Source: Fimbriimonadia bacterium
GTDB taxonomy: Bacteria; Armatimonadota; Fimbriimonadia; Fimbriimonadales; GBS-DC
DNA: 64,000 bases
NCBI GenBank assembly: GCA_026129765.1
Contig: JAHCHP010000005.1
Coordinates: 102,330 to 166,329 of the forward strand
Reading direction: 5' to 3'
Position numbers and translations under genes: made by a program. The notes beneath the pieces are model-generated. The model was not told the origin of the DNA and did no database searches. It saw only the letters and a program-made list of their open reading frames with translations. Positions within the stretch are counted from its first letter, which is position 1. Every line of letters starts with the position of its first letter. This document shows positions 37,601 through 45,350 of the stretch, in pieces.

Positions 37601-39176
37601 AACCCAATCGCCCGACATCACGGCTTCGGTTCAAGCGCAAGATTTGGTCGCGCGCGGGCAGCCGGTGGAGGCGGTATCGGTGGGCAGCCTGCGGATTCAA
37701 GAAGGCAGTATCCAGATTCAAGATTCGAGTGTGACTATCGACGGCTATATCGGACAGGTCTCAGGCAAGCTCCCGTTCCGTTGGGACCCCTTTGAGATTC
37801 CCAAAGATGAGCCGGTCGATCTGGCGGTTCGTTTGCAAGAAGGTACTCCGCTCTCGGTGCTGAGCCTCTACGCGCCTATCGATGCGGACCGTACCAGTGG
37901 TTTCATTTCGGCGCGCATGGATCTGACCGGAACGCTGGATCAATTGGAGCCGACGGGATTTGTAGAGATCAAAGGCGGCACTTTGGGTTTCTCCGGCGCG
38001 CGGACCCTGCTGGAAAACCTGCGATTGGAAGCGCGCTTTGACAAAGGGATCGCTACGATTATGGAAGCCTCTGCCCTCTCTTCTGCAGGTGGAAGCTTGC
38101 GAATAGACCCCGTTACGTTGGATCTTCAAGATATAGAATCGCTGCGATTGAACACTTCCCTGACCCTGAGCGATTTTCGCATCGAGGAGTTGAACCCGAT
38201 GGGCGTCCCGTTGATTGCGCGCGGCTCTCTGAACGGCACATTGAAAGCGGTTGGTCCTTGGCGCAACCCTTTAATTGAGGGGCGGGTGGAGATATCTAAC
38301 GGCACGCTGAGGCTGCCCACTGAGTGGGGCGGAGAGCAGACGCCCCGCGAATATGAGTTCAACCCGCGCTTCTTGATTACGGTGGATGTGAAGCCCAATT
38401 TTGAGCTGAGCAACGCCGGGCTGCAAGCTTATTTGGAAGGCAGTATGGGGGTCAGCGGTTCTTTACAGGAACCCGCCATGAACGGTACCTTTATTCTCTC
38501 CCGCGGGTCGCTTAGCCTGCCCACAACACGCCTGCGATTGGAACCGGACAGCTCTATCTTGATGAGTTATCCCTTCACCAACTTAGAGGGCGAATCCACC
38601 ATGCGCTTGGACTTGAATCTACGCGCGACGACGTCGGTGGTCTATACTGATTTTACGGGTGACCCCATCCGCTATCGAATCGAGTTGAACATTCGCGGAC
38701 CGTTGGATGACCCCAATCGATTCCAGATGACCGCGCAATCGGACCCGCCCGGTCTCTCGGAACGGCGCATTTTGACGCTGTTGGGGCGCGGAGCTGTGAT
38801 TGAGGACTTGGCAAGCGGGCGCGATCCCTCCCAGATTCTGCGGGAGCAGCTGCTGGACGTCGCTACGGGTCAGGTGCTGCCCGCTTTGTTTGAAAACATC
38901 GAGACGGGTTTATCGGCTGCGTTTGGATTGGAGCAATTAGTGTTGGATTATAGCCCGCGCGCGCCGTTCAGCGTCTACATCGTCAAGAACCTGTTTGATG
39001 GGGTCGGAATCGCTTACCGGCGCAGTTTCGCCACTCAAAATCAACAATGGCAAGCGCGCTTGTTCTACCGGCTGCCCGTGCAGAACCGGCTGCTCCAGCG
39101 GATCAAGGTCGGCGTCGGAATCGATGAACGGCAACAGGTGTTCTACTTTATTGAGGCGAGCGCGCTGTTCCGGTGA
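34644..39176 (+). CDS. tamB: TamB-family translocation and assembly protein (DUF490)
   Basis: 1,510 residues. One N-terminal membrane anchor (ILLWLIQLSLTILPLVAILL) is followed by a very long repetitive beta-helix-like region with short G/N-rich repeats (for example FEGSVEVYGGRVGSFGAEVA), characteristic of AsmA/TamB proteins. The last 350 residues, ending with VGVGIDERQQVFYFIEASAL, form the DUF490/TamB C-terminal domain. Such proteins span the periplasm and help deliver phospholipid or outer-membrane proteins. TTG start 34644 overlaps lipA by 20 nt; the lack of a strong ribosome site leaves its exact start uncertain. It suits the LptC/LptA-like gene in indicating an LPS-type outer membrane. 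Confidence 0.92.
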   Translation: MAKRKRKPILLWLIQLSLTILPLVAILLISLFRVQSVWLSALDHLPNVITQYVAEETGADLGIGTFRLTWTGLQATGVTLDYNQIPIARAPALEVVFPLWGQRTLDIRATNPEIWLHRDRRGVWNVEKFFQETDTEAGLQIPINIQVRRGTVHLRDTMVAKGRAPVQAEVSDIEGSALIRERWLKADLQFTHEQTGETRLELFRDDQQTALNGSASRLSWQLAKHYIPKIPVNPYNAFATQVKFQTLSAEGQEALYYSGEGNLEVESFRVDRRPAPWRNIAGSVQFSNAGVTADLRAQGADNAQVKLALQPAQDDWQFALELEARGANAARLWRTFAENNPVIRGGYAVKGRGYGSFSEPVFEGEARVDSTQTQEYRAERLSSSFLLTREGVWLPNLQARVENAPINAKVEYRFNQARAPLKAYVSAHRLRLEQIASLRRSGFQGTVSGRALLSGTPEALEATLNLTGEDLRYKNRAVGSLRARAIYRDDLLRVESAALTGHAGFVKAFGEYRGGKLDFQVSGTEIDLERLQTYLDAFQSEGNGSQRATRKQKTDFELDGIGYARGSLTGSLENPVFEGSVEVYGGRVGSFGAEVATAKVAASTKRAQLSDIQILRRSARVFGNGSINLQPQSPTIDFALTAQEVNAEDLNTYLGDKIQVSGLINGSLRLTGSVEIPRVLAEIQSERLVVDQLPFQSLSATLRYQNARGLEIEQANARLEDGIIELNGSYQADELKVLFQANELPLRAFAAYLPEEVSLRGLVNLQGEFNGSIEKPNGFVNVSTQPITLNRAPVGNIEGRIEVVDGLWRSERLTLKEERDLLELTDVLYDPDNDALRFNGKAEQLPVSWVRRLALAVMKTEQADPALIAKLQAIQGTLSGDWSMSGSTKQPEVTATIRAQNLLWDDQPLGEAFLNGAWSRETLTIERLRWEREEARLLVSGIAEMEGSIQANIQLEKFPLTLLQVWDPNLTGIEGTLNLNAQATGRTQSPDITASVQAQDLVARGQPVEAVSVGSLRIQEGSIQIQDSSVTIDGYIGQVSGKLPFRWDPFEIPKDEPVDLAVRLQEGTPLSVLSLYAPIDADRTSGFISARMDLTGTLDQLEPTGFVEIKGGTLGFSGARTLLENLRLEARFDKGIATIMEASALSSAGGSLRIDPVTLDLQDIESLRLNTSLTLSDFRIEELNPMGVPLIARGSLNGTLKAVGPWRNPLIEGRVEISNGTLRLPTEWGGEQTPREYEFNPRFLITVDVKPNFELSNAGLQAYLEGSMGVSGSLQEPAMNGTFILSRGSLSLPTTRLRLEPDSSILMSYPFTNLEGESTMRLDLNLRATTSVVYTDFTGDPIRYRIELNIRGPLDDPNRFQMTAQSDPPGLSERRILTLLGRGAVIEDLASGRDPSQILREQLLDVATGQVLPALFENIETGLSAAFGLEQLVLDYSPRAPFSVYIVKNLFDGVGIAYRRSFATQNQQWQARLFYRLPVQNRLLQRIKVGVGIDERQQVFYFIEASALFR

Positions 39177-39187
39177 GAGGTGGTTCC

Positions 39188-39631
39188 TCAATCGATATCG
39201 TATCGGATAATTTTCCAAGTGCCGTCTTCAGGAATAAGGTAGAGTATAATCGTCATGTTGCGCAGTTCGCCTTTGAAAACGTAATCTAAGCGATGCGCTT
39301 CTGCTGCTTGGGGATGATCCAAATCGGCGGGCGAGTCGATGATTTCCGCGCTCAACTGTTTCTCTAAGAATCCGGTCATTTGGGCGCGGGGACCCCAAGC
39401 GGCTTCAAGATTGCGGTCTTTTTCCGCGATGGAGGCAGACAACAGCTTACCGGCTTCGGAGAGTTTGCCCTCATTTAAGTACTGAATGAAAGAATCGCCC
39501 GTTCTTGCATACTCTGGTTTCGTCAATTGGGGCAAGTAACTGACAACCGCCACAATAACAATAATGACAAGCATCGCGAGAATGCTCCAAGTGGACCAAT
39601 GCATTTTGCCTGCAGTTAAACGCTCTTTCAT
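39188..39631 (-). CDS. Single-pass membrane protein, NTF2-like?
   Basis: About 147 residues: one membrane helix (TWSILAMLVIIVIVAVVSYL) and an exposed domain with helix then beta strands (YARTGDSFIQYLNEGKLSEA, YVFKGELRNMTIILYLIPED), a layout compatible with DUF4864/NTF2-like proteins. AGGAGG is about 12 nt from the ATG at 39631; an alternative ATG at 39652 adds MRRNYFR. Convergent with tamB, 12 nt apart. No firm family assignment. Confidence 0.66.
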   Translation of the reverse strand: MKERLTAGKMHWSTWSILAMLVIIVIVAVVSYLPQLTKPEYARTGDSFIQYLNEGKLSEAGKLLSASIAEKDRNLEAAWGPRAQMTGFLEKQLSAEIIDSPADLDHPQAAEAHRLDYVFKGELRNMTIILYLIPEDGTWKIIRYDID

Positions 39632-39667
39632 CCTAAAATAATTCCTCCTCATAGCGCAATCATGATT

Positions 39668-40573
39668 CTACCCGTTCGCTTCCAAGTCCGGCACGAACCA
39701 TACCTTAGTCTCTAAGTGACGATGCTGATAAGTGCCTGCCAGTTCCTTGCCCGCCACATAAAAAGCGGTGGAGAGCGCATCGGAAAGCGTCGCATCAGGG
39801 GCAGCGACCGACGCGCTGAGAATTCCCCGTGCAGGCATGCCCGAACGCGGGTCCAAAATATGCGAGTATCGTTTGCCCTCATGTTCAAAAAACTGTTCAT
39901 AACCGCCAGAGGTCGAAAGCGCGCGGTTTTGCAGCCAAAGCGTATCGAGGCGTTCACCTTCGGAGCGCGGGTCTCGAATGCCGACCTGCCAGCCTTCGGG
40001 ACTCTCTTCCGGCGCGCCCAGCCCATAGAGGGTGCTGCCGCCCGCGCTGATGAGCGCAGCCTCGACACCATATTCTTGGATCAAGCGCGCCGCCTGCATG
40101 ACCGCATAACCTTTACCCACCGCGCCAAAACTAACCTCGATTTGGGGTAAAGCATAAAAGACCCAACGACCTTCCGGTTCCAATAGCACGCCCGCCATGC
40201 CAGTCTCCGCCAGTACCTTCTCGATCTCTTCCTGTGCTGGAACCCGCCACTGCTTATCAATAAATCCCCACAAGCGCAACAGCGGCGTGATGGCGGGATC
40301 AAACGCGCCCCCGGTCTCTTCCCATATCTGTTTGCACGTTTGGAACAGTTGAAACAGCGCAGGCTCCACGCGGGTGGGTTCTTGAACCGCATGCGCGTTC
40401 ACAAAGTTGAGGTCGCTGTCGGGCTGATAAAGGCTGAGTTGTCTTTCTAACCGTTGGATTTCGTCCCAAACCTCCACCGCGACCTGTGCCGCCAGCGTTT
40501 CGGAGCCGGTTTCCAACCACAGGTCGAACTGGCAGCCCATCGCCCGCTGAGCAAAATGTGAGCGCGTGTTCAT
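39668..40573 (-). CDS. apbE: FAD:protein FMN transferase
   Basis: About 301 residues of the ApbE family, which attaches FMN to Thr/Ser of flavoproteins such as NQR/RNF subunits. Motifs include AMGCQFDLWLE, RLERQLSLYQPDSDLNFVN, GAVGKGYAVMQA, ISAGGSTLYGLG and the C-terminal YSHILDPRSGMPARG, then DATLSDALSTAFYVAG. I took ATG 40571-40573 as start; longer readings overlap the upstream gene. A periplasmic location is typical but no signal peptide is visible here. The epimerase gene stops 4 nt upstream. Confidence 0.9.
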   Translation of the reverse strand: MNTRSHFAQRAMGCQFDLWLETGSETLAAQVAVEVWDEIQRLERQLSLYQPDSDLNFVNAHAVQEPTRVEPALFQLFQTCKQIWEETGGAFDPAITPLLRLWGFIDKQWRVPAQEEIEKVLAETGMAGVLLEPEGRWVFYALPQIEVSFGAVGKGYAVMQAARLIQEYGVEAALISAGGSTLYGLGAPEESPEGWQVGIRDPRSEGERLDTLWLQNRALSTSGGYEQFFEHEGKRYSHILDPRSGMPARGILSASVAAPDATLSDALSTAFYVAGKELAGTYQHRHLETKVWFVPDLEANG

Positions 40574-40577
40574 GGGG

Positions 40578-41609
40578 CTAATCTCGCGCAATGACGCCGA
40601 TATCTTCGCCCTGCAGGTGGCGGTATGCATCGGTGATCATCTGGCGCGTGTCTAACCGTGATTCGAAACCGATGGTCTCTTTGGCGAGGGTCTGGTCGAA
40701 GGTGTAATCATATTGTTCAGCGGCTGTTACGGATTCTGCCGTCCAACCGGACAGTTCCGCGAGAGTCTGTGCCGCGACCGCGAAATCAAAAGGCTGGCTC
40801 ATGATGTTCAGCGAATGTCCTACCGCGCCCGGCTCTGTCAGCGCGAGTAGGGTTCCTCTTGCCGCATCGCGTACATCGCACCAGTGACGGCGGTGCGGAC
40901 TACCATTCTCGTTCAAGGGAATCGCGAGTTTTATGCCGCGCGTTTGCAACGACTCCAGTTGCTGAGCCATCGCCGATTCCGCCTCATTCACCGATCTGCC
41001 TTCCAAGCGTTTCAATTGTCCTGCAACCCCGAAGATACTGTTTTCCACATCGGGATTCAACAGTTCCTTGCCCGCAAAAACCAACGGAAAACGCAGGCTG
41101 ACCACTGGCACGCCCCAGCGATGATGGAACAAATAACCGAACGACTCGCCCGCGATTTTTGAGACCGCATACGCGCCGCCCAACAACTGCCACGTCGATT
41201 CATGCTCCGCTTGGGGCGTTTCGCGAACGGTGGGACCTTCGTAGACCGAGGTAGAACTGATGAAGACAAACCGCTTCAGGTCCTTTCTATCGCGAACCGC
41301 TTCCAGCAGCGTAACGGTGGAACCCAGCGTGTTATCGAACTGCGCGAAAGTATCGCCTGAATAGAGATGCGCGCCGTTATGAATGACCGCTTCCGATTCG
41401 TGGGCGAGCATTTCCAGCCCTTTCCGGTCGGATAAGTCGCATGCTTTGATTTGCAATAAGGAGCCAAACTTCTCTTGAAGCGACTGCAGTTTTCCCACTC
41501 GGTCTGAGCCAGGGCGAACCGCCGCCAAGACCTCATGCCCTGCTTGCAAAAGTTGTAATACGATGTTCGCGCCGATGCGCCCGCTTGCGCCTGTTAACAG
41601 AACCTTCAT
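40578..41609 (-). CDS. NAD-dependent epimerase/dehydratase (extended SDR)
   Basis: About 343 residues. N-terminal Rossmann motif LLTGASGRIGANIV, an SSTSVYEGP segment, and the catalytic Y-x3-K in YAVSKIAGE. This gives the extended-SDR layout used by nucleotide-sugar epimerases, dihydroflavonol reductases and similar enzymes. The substrate is not predictable. Start chosen at ATG 41607-41609 because it immediately opens the Rossmann fold; the longer frame to 41663 is proline/serine-rich leader. Apparent two-gene unit with apbE. Confidence 0.88.
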   Translation of the reverse strand: MKVLLTGASGRIGANIVLQLLQAGHEVLAAVRPGSDRVGKLQSLQEKFGSLLQIKACDLSDRKGLEMLAHESEAVIHNGAHLYSGDTFAQFDNTLGSTVTLLEAVRDRKDLKRFVFISSTSVYEGPTVRETPQAEHESTWQLLGGAYAVSKIAGESFGYLFHHRWGVPVVSLRFPLVFAGKELLNPDVENSIFGVAGQLKRLEGRSVNEAESAMAQQLESLQTRGIKLAIPLNENGSPHRRHWCDVRDAARGTLLALTEPGAVGHSLNIMSQPFDFAVAAQTLAELSGWTAESVTAAEQYDYTFDQTLAKETIGFESRLDTRQMITDAYRHLQGEDIGVIARD

Positions 41610-41734
41610 AGGATGGATGGTTCGGCTTGAACGGTCCGGTTCCTGCAGGAGAAACGGGTACAAAGGAGAAAGTATAAGCGATTACATGCTGTTGTGAAGC
41701 AAGTTGTTAATCTCTTAAACACGGAGGTGTTGAT

Positions 41735-42292
41735 ATGCAGCGTCCAACATCGGTAACGGTGATCGCTGTTCTGGGCATAATTTTTGGCACTCTAAGCCTG
41801 TGCGGCTTAGTTTTTCAGTTGATGGGCAATGCGATGAGTGGTATGGGCGGCGGTGCCGAGGGTCCCGGCATGGAGTTTCAAAAAGCGCTTCAAGAAAACG
41901 AAGCCATGCAACGCTACTCGAACTTAGGTATGATTGCTGGCTTTATTTTGGTTCCATTACTTTTTGCGGGCAGTATTGGCTCCTTAATGTTGAAGGCTTG
42001 GGGACGAACCGCTATGCTCATCTATGCTGTCATTTCTATCCTGAACACCTTGGGTTCCACCGCTATGTATCTCATGGTGGTCAACCCCAGCATACAGGAA
42101 GTCATGAAGCAGTATACGGATGAACAATCGCAACAGATCGCTAATATGACCGCACTATTTATGAACATCGCGCTGGGCTGCGGTGTGCTTATCGGGCTGA
42201 TTTATCCCATTGCAACCTTGATGGTCATGAGCAATCCGCGGGTCAAGCAGGCGTTTGAAGGGACAGGCGGTTCTTCTTATCCGTCGGAGTAA
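41735..42292 (+). CDS. Four-helix membrane protein
   Basis: 185 residues with four hydrophobic helices: about 8-28, 60-85, 92-115 and 135-165. The first loop is Gly/Met-rich (GNAMSGMGGGAEGPGMEF). No domain recognised. GGAGG lies about 7 nt before ATG and is in a small predicted hairpin (AACAC-GGAG-GTGTT at 41718-41731) that places GGAG in the loop. GlcF follows by 5 nt, so the genes may share a transcript. Confidence 0.75.
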   Translation: MQRPTSVTVIAVLGIIFGTLSLCGLVFQLMGNAMSGMGGGAEGPGMEFQKALQENEAMQRYSNLGMIAGFILVPLLFAGSIGSLMLKAWGRTAMLIYAVISILNTLGSTAMYLMVVNPSIQEVMKQYTDEQSQQIANMTALFMNIALGCGVLIGLIYPIATLMVMSNPRVKQAFEGTGGSSYPSE

Positions 42293-42297
42293 CATTC

Positions 42298-43521
42298 TTG
42301 GAGCCGAAACGATTAGACCTACAGAAGTGTATTCATTGCGGGTTATGCCTGCAAGCATGCCCGACCTTTGTGGAGCGGGGCGAGGAAGCCGATTCGCCCC
42401 GCGGCAGAATCTATCTGATGCGCGCCGCTGTCGAAGGGCAAATTGAGTGGAAGCAAGCCGCGCCGCATATCGACCAGTGTTTGGGCTGTCTGAGCTGTCA
42501 AACCGCATGCCCTTCTGGCGTCCCCTACTCGAATCTTATTGAGTCGGCGCGCGCTCAAGTGGAACATCATGCCCGTTCCCCGTTGCAGCGGTTCATTCGC
42601 CGGACCCTTATTCGTTCTTTCACAACCCCCTCGCGTTTGAACCTGCTTTTGCGGATGGGCAGGCTGCTGCGTATGCGCCGGATGCCCATCCCCGTGGCGC
42701 GCTTGCTGGGCGCGCCCGAAACGATCGTCAAGCTCCCCACCCTGCCGAAAACGAAATGGCAGCCACAATCGGTCTACCCTGCGGTGGGCGAAAGGCGCGC
42801 GCGGGTGGGGTTGCTTCTGGGATGCGCGATGAAGACGCTGTTTCCCTCGGTTCACCAAGCAACAGTAGAGGTTTTACGTCTTTTGGGCGCAGAGGTCATT
42901 GTTCCCAAGCGGCAGGGTTGTTGCGGCGCGTTGTGGGCGCATAATGGTTATCCTGAATTGGCGAAACGCCAAGCGGTATCGCTTATCAAAGTTTTTGAGT
43001 CGGTGGATTACATCGCGGTCAATGCGGCGGGTTGCGGGTCGACGATGAAGGAGTATACGCATCTCTTTGAAGACTCGCGCGCGTTGCCCGACGCCGAGTC
43101 GTTCTCCCAGCGAACCCGCGATGTATCGGAGTTGATTGCAGAGTGGGGGATCCCCAGCGGTTTGAAGCCCGTTCCCATGCGTGTGGTTTACCAAGATGCC
43201 TGCCACCTGTTGCACGGGCAAGGGGTTCACAGCCAGCCCCGCCAGATATTGAAGGCAATTCCCGGTTTGGAACTGGTCGAGATGGAGGGCGCGGATCTCT
43301 GTTGCGGTTCGGCGGGCATTTACAATATGCTGCAACCGGACATGGCGCGCCGCAACCTAAAGCGAAAAGTGAAGCACATTTTGGACGCGAACCCGGCAGC
43401 GGTGGTGAGCGCGAATCCCGGCTGCACGCTCTGGCTTTCGCAGGGATTGCATGAAGCGGGCAGACCGCTGCCCTTCTATCACCCCGTGGAATTACTGGCT
43501 CAGTCACTTTTAGAAGAATAG
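42298..43521 (+). CDS. glcF: Glycolate oxidase iron-sulfur subunit (GlcF-like)
   Basis: 407 residues. Two 4Fe-4S motifs, CIHCGLCLQACPTF and CLGCLSCQTACPSGV, then two cysteine-rich CCG domains (QGCCGALWAHNGYPELA; ADLCCGSAGIYNMLQPDMA). The family transfers electrons from the flavoprotein GlcD in glycolate/lactate oxidation. No glcD is in the window. TTG start with GGAG 8 nt upstream at the end of the preceding gene. The serine-type aminotransferase at 20.6 kb is another possible member of a glyoxylate route. Confidence 0.9.
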   Translation: MEPKRLDLQKCIHCGLCLQACPTFVERGEEADSPRGRIYLMRAAVEGQIEWKQAAPHIDQCLGCLSCQTACPSGVPYSNLIESARAQVEHHARSPLQRFIRRTLIRSFTTPSRLNLLLRMGRLLRMRRMPIPVARLLGAPETIVKLPTLPKTKWQPQSVYPAVGERRARVGLLLGCAMKTLFPSVHQATVEVLRLLGAEVIVPKRQGCCGALWAHNGYPELAKRQAVSLIKVFESVDYIAVNAAGCGSTMKEYTHLFEDSRALPDAESFSQRTRDVSELIAEWGIPSGLKPVPMRVVYQDACHLLHGQGVHSQPRQILKAIPGLELVEMEGADLCCGSAGIYNMLQPDMARRNLKRKVKHILDANPAAVVSANPGCTLWLSQGLHEAGRPLPFYHPVELLAQSLLEE

Positions 43522-43575
43522 CTGTATTCAAACCATCCCCTCTCTATGGAATAACTCTCATGCAGGTAGAAATTC

Positions 43576-45252
43576 ATGGGGATGCGACGGTACGGAAAAG
43601 GACGGCTGATCCTAACGATCATGCGCTACTATGGCACCCGGCTAAGCATGGCTTGGCAGGCGATGCCGTTGGGCAGAAAACTCTTTGCCGCGTTCTTTGG
43701 CGCGTTGCTGATTTTCTTCGTGCCGTTTGGCTTCCTGACGCGGTACATTATTGAGAATGCTCTCTTGCATCAGAAGCGTCTGGGGCTTTACCAAGCGGCT
43801 CAAGCGGCGCGCTCCATGCTGGAATATGACCTCAACAACCAGCTCACCAATACCAAAGCGTTTGCCTGGTGGACTGAGTGCCAGCAGGCGGTTTTGAAGC
43901 GAGACGAGGAATGGCTAAGAGACAACGTGATCGATTGGTGCCGCGAATTCAACGGCTATGAATCGGTCGTCATCTTCTCCTCTGATGGCAAGCGGCTTTT
44001 CCATGACGGCGTTTATACTTCGGGTATGAGCGAAAATCCCCTGTTGGCGCGCGCGCGTCGAGGGGAGGCGGGTTCCGGGCTGCTTCGCGAAGGCAACGCG
44101 ATTTACCAGGTCTCTTATACGCCGATCATGGACAACGCCGGTAAACCGCCTCAAGCGGGCGTCCTTATGTTCGCGCAAGCCATCGATGAACAGGGCGTCG
44201 CCCAGCTCTGGAGCCAAATCAGCAATCAAGTCGTCTTATTGACCGCCGCGCCTGGCGAATTCAGCAGTACCCTGCCCCAATTGCGCGAGGGAGAGAATCA
44301 AGAAGTCGCGCTTCAAATGCCGCTGACCGATGCGCATGGGCATGTGGTTGGGGTTTTAGAAGCGCGTCCTTCTATCGAAACTGCGCGCGCGGTTCGCGCT
44401 GCCGCGGACCGGGCGCATCGCTATTTTCTGGTCTTGTCGGTTCTGATGTCGCTCTTTGTGGTGTGGGTGGTTGCCTCGCTGATTCGACGCAACCTGAAAA
44501 TGTTCGTGCATGCTTCCCATCAATTGGCATCCCATTTATGGAGTGTCCGGGTTCCCTACGCCGCGCGGGATGAATTTGGCGAGTTAGCGCGCGCGTTCAA
44601 TCGCATGGCGAATGACTTACAGGTTTCGTTCGACCAGTTGAATCATCAACACCAAGAGATAGAACATCAAAAGACCGAACTGGAAGCGCTCTATAATGAA
44701 CTGCAAAACGCGCATGCGTCTTTGGAAACCTCCAATGAAGATTTGCAAGAAGCAAACCGCCGCTTGGAAGAGGCAGCCTTCACAGATGGGCTGACAGGGC
44801 TGTTAAATCACCGCGCTTTTCAGGATCAGTTGCGCAAAGAAGCGATGCAGGCACAGCGGTCAGGGCAGCCGCTTTCGTTGATACTGCTGGATATCGATTA
44901 CTTCAAGAACTTTAACGATACCTTCGGTCACCCGGCAGGCGATGAACTGTTGAAGTTGACGGCAGACGCCTTGCGCGATACAGCGCGCGCTTATGATTTG
45001 GTCGCTCGATATGGGGGCGAGGAGTTTGCCATTCTGCTGCCCAACACCGATATGCAAGAGGCGTTGCGGGTGGCGGATCGTATCCGGGAGAACATCGCCG
45101 CGATTGAAAACGACTATATGCCCGTTACCGCCAGCTTGGGAGTCGCGACAGCGCGCGAAACAATCATCCCCGCGAATTTAGTCTATCGCGCCGATCAAGC
45201 GCTCTATGCCGCCAAACGCGCTGGGCGTAATCAAGTTCAAGAAGCGGCTTAG
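43576..45252 (+). CDS. Transmembrane diguanylate cyclase with HAMP
   Basis: 558 residues. First membrane helix around 35-58, an extracytoplasmic sensor domain (about 60-270) with a CHASE4-like or dCache-like fold, second helix around 275-300, HAMP domain around 300-350, coiled coil, and GGDEF from about 395 (DGLTGLLNHRAFQDQLRKEA). Active site RYGGEEF (478-484), and the inhibitory I-site RAYD is intact. The exact start is uncertain: several in-frame ATGs fall within the first 40 residues and no ribosome site stands out. It is isolated between non-signalling genes. Confidence 0.9.
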   Translation: MGMRRYGKGRLILTIMRYYGTRLSMAWQAMPLGRKLFAAFFGALLIFFVPFGFLTRYIIENALLHQKRLGLYQAAQAARSMLEYDLNNQLTNTKAFAWWTECQQAVLKRDEEWLRDNVIDWCREFNGYESVVIFSSDGKRLFHDGVYTSGMSENPLLARARRGEAGSGLLREGNAIYQVSYTPIMDNAGKPPQAGVLMFAQAIDEQGVAQLWSQISNQVVLLTAAPGEFSSTLPQLREGENQEVALQMPLTDAHGHVVGVLEARPSIETARAVRAAADRAHRYFLVLSVLMSLFVVWVVASLIRRNLKMFVHASHQLASHLWSVRVPYAARDEFGELARAFNRMANDLQVSFDQLNHQHQEIEHQKTELEALYNELQNAHASLETSNEDLQEANRRLEEAAFTDGLTGLLNHRAFQDQLRKEAMQAQRSGQPLSLILLDIDYFKNFNDTFGHPAGDELLKLTADALRDTARAYDLVARYGGEEFAILLPNTDMQEALRVADRIRENIAAIENDYMPVTASLGVATARETIIPANLVYRADQALYAAKRAGRNQVQEAA

Positions 45253-45262
45253 AAGCCGAAGC

Positions 45263-45333
45263 AAATGCCTCGGGAACGCTCGGCATGACAAAGCCGTTGT
45301 TACCCTGAGCGGAGCGAATGGGTTTGCTGTTGC
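45263..45333. repeat. Dispersed repeat copy (CCCTGAGCG family)
   Basis: In the 98-bp spacer, CTCGGCATGACAAAGCC is followed by TACCCTGAGCGGAGCGAATGGGTTTGCTGTT. This matches copies at 51904, 52017 and part of 63415. It lies between convergent genes. Confidence 0.75.
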
Positions 45334-45350
45334 TTTGGGTAAGGCACACT

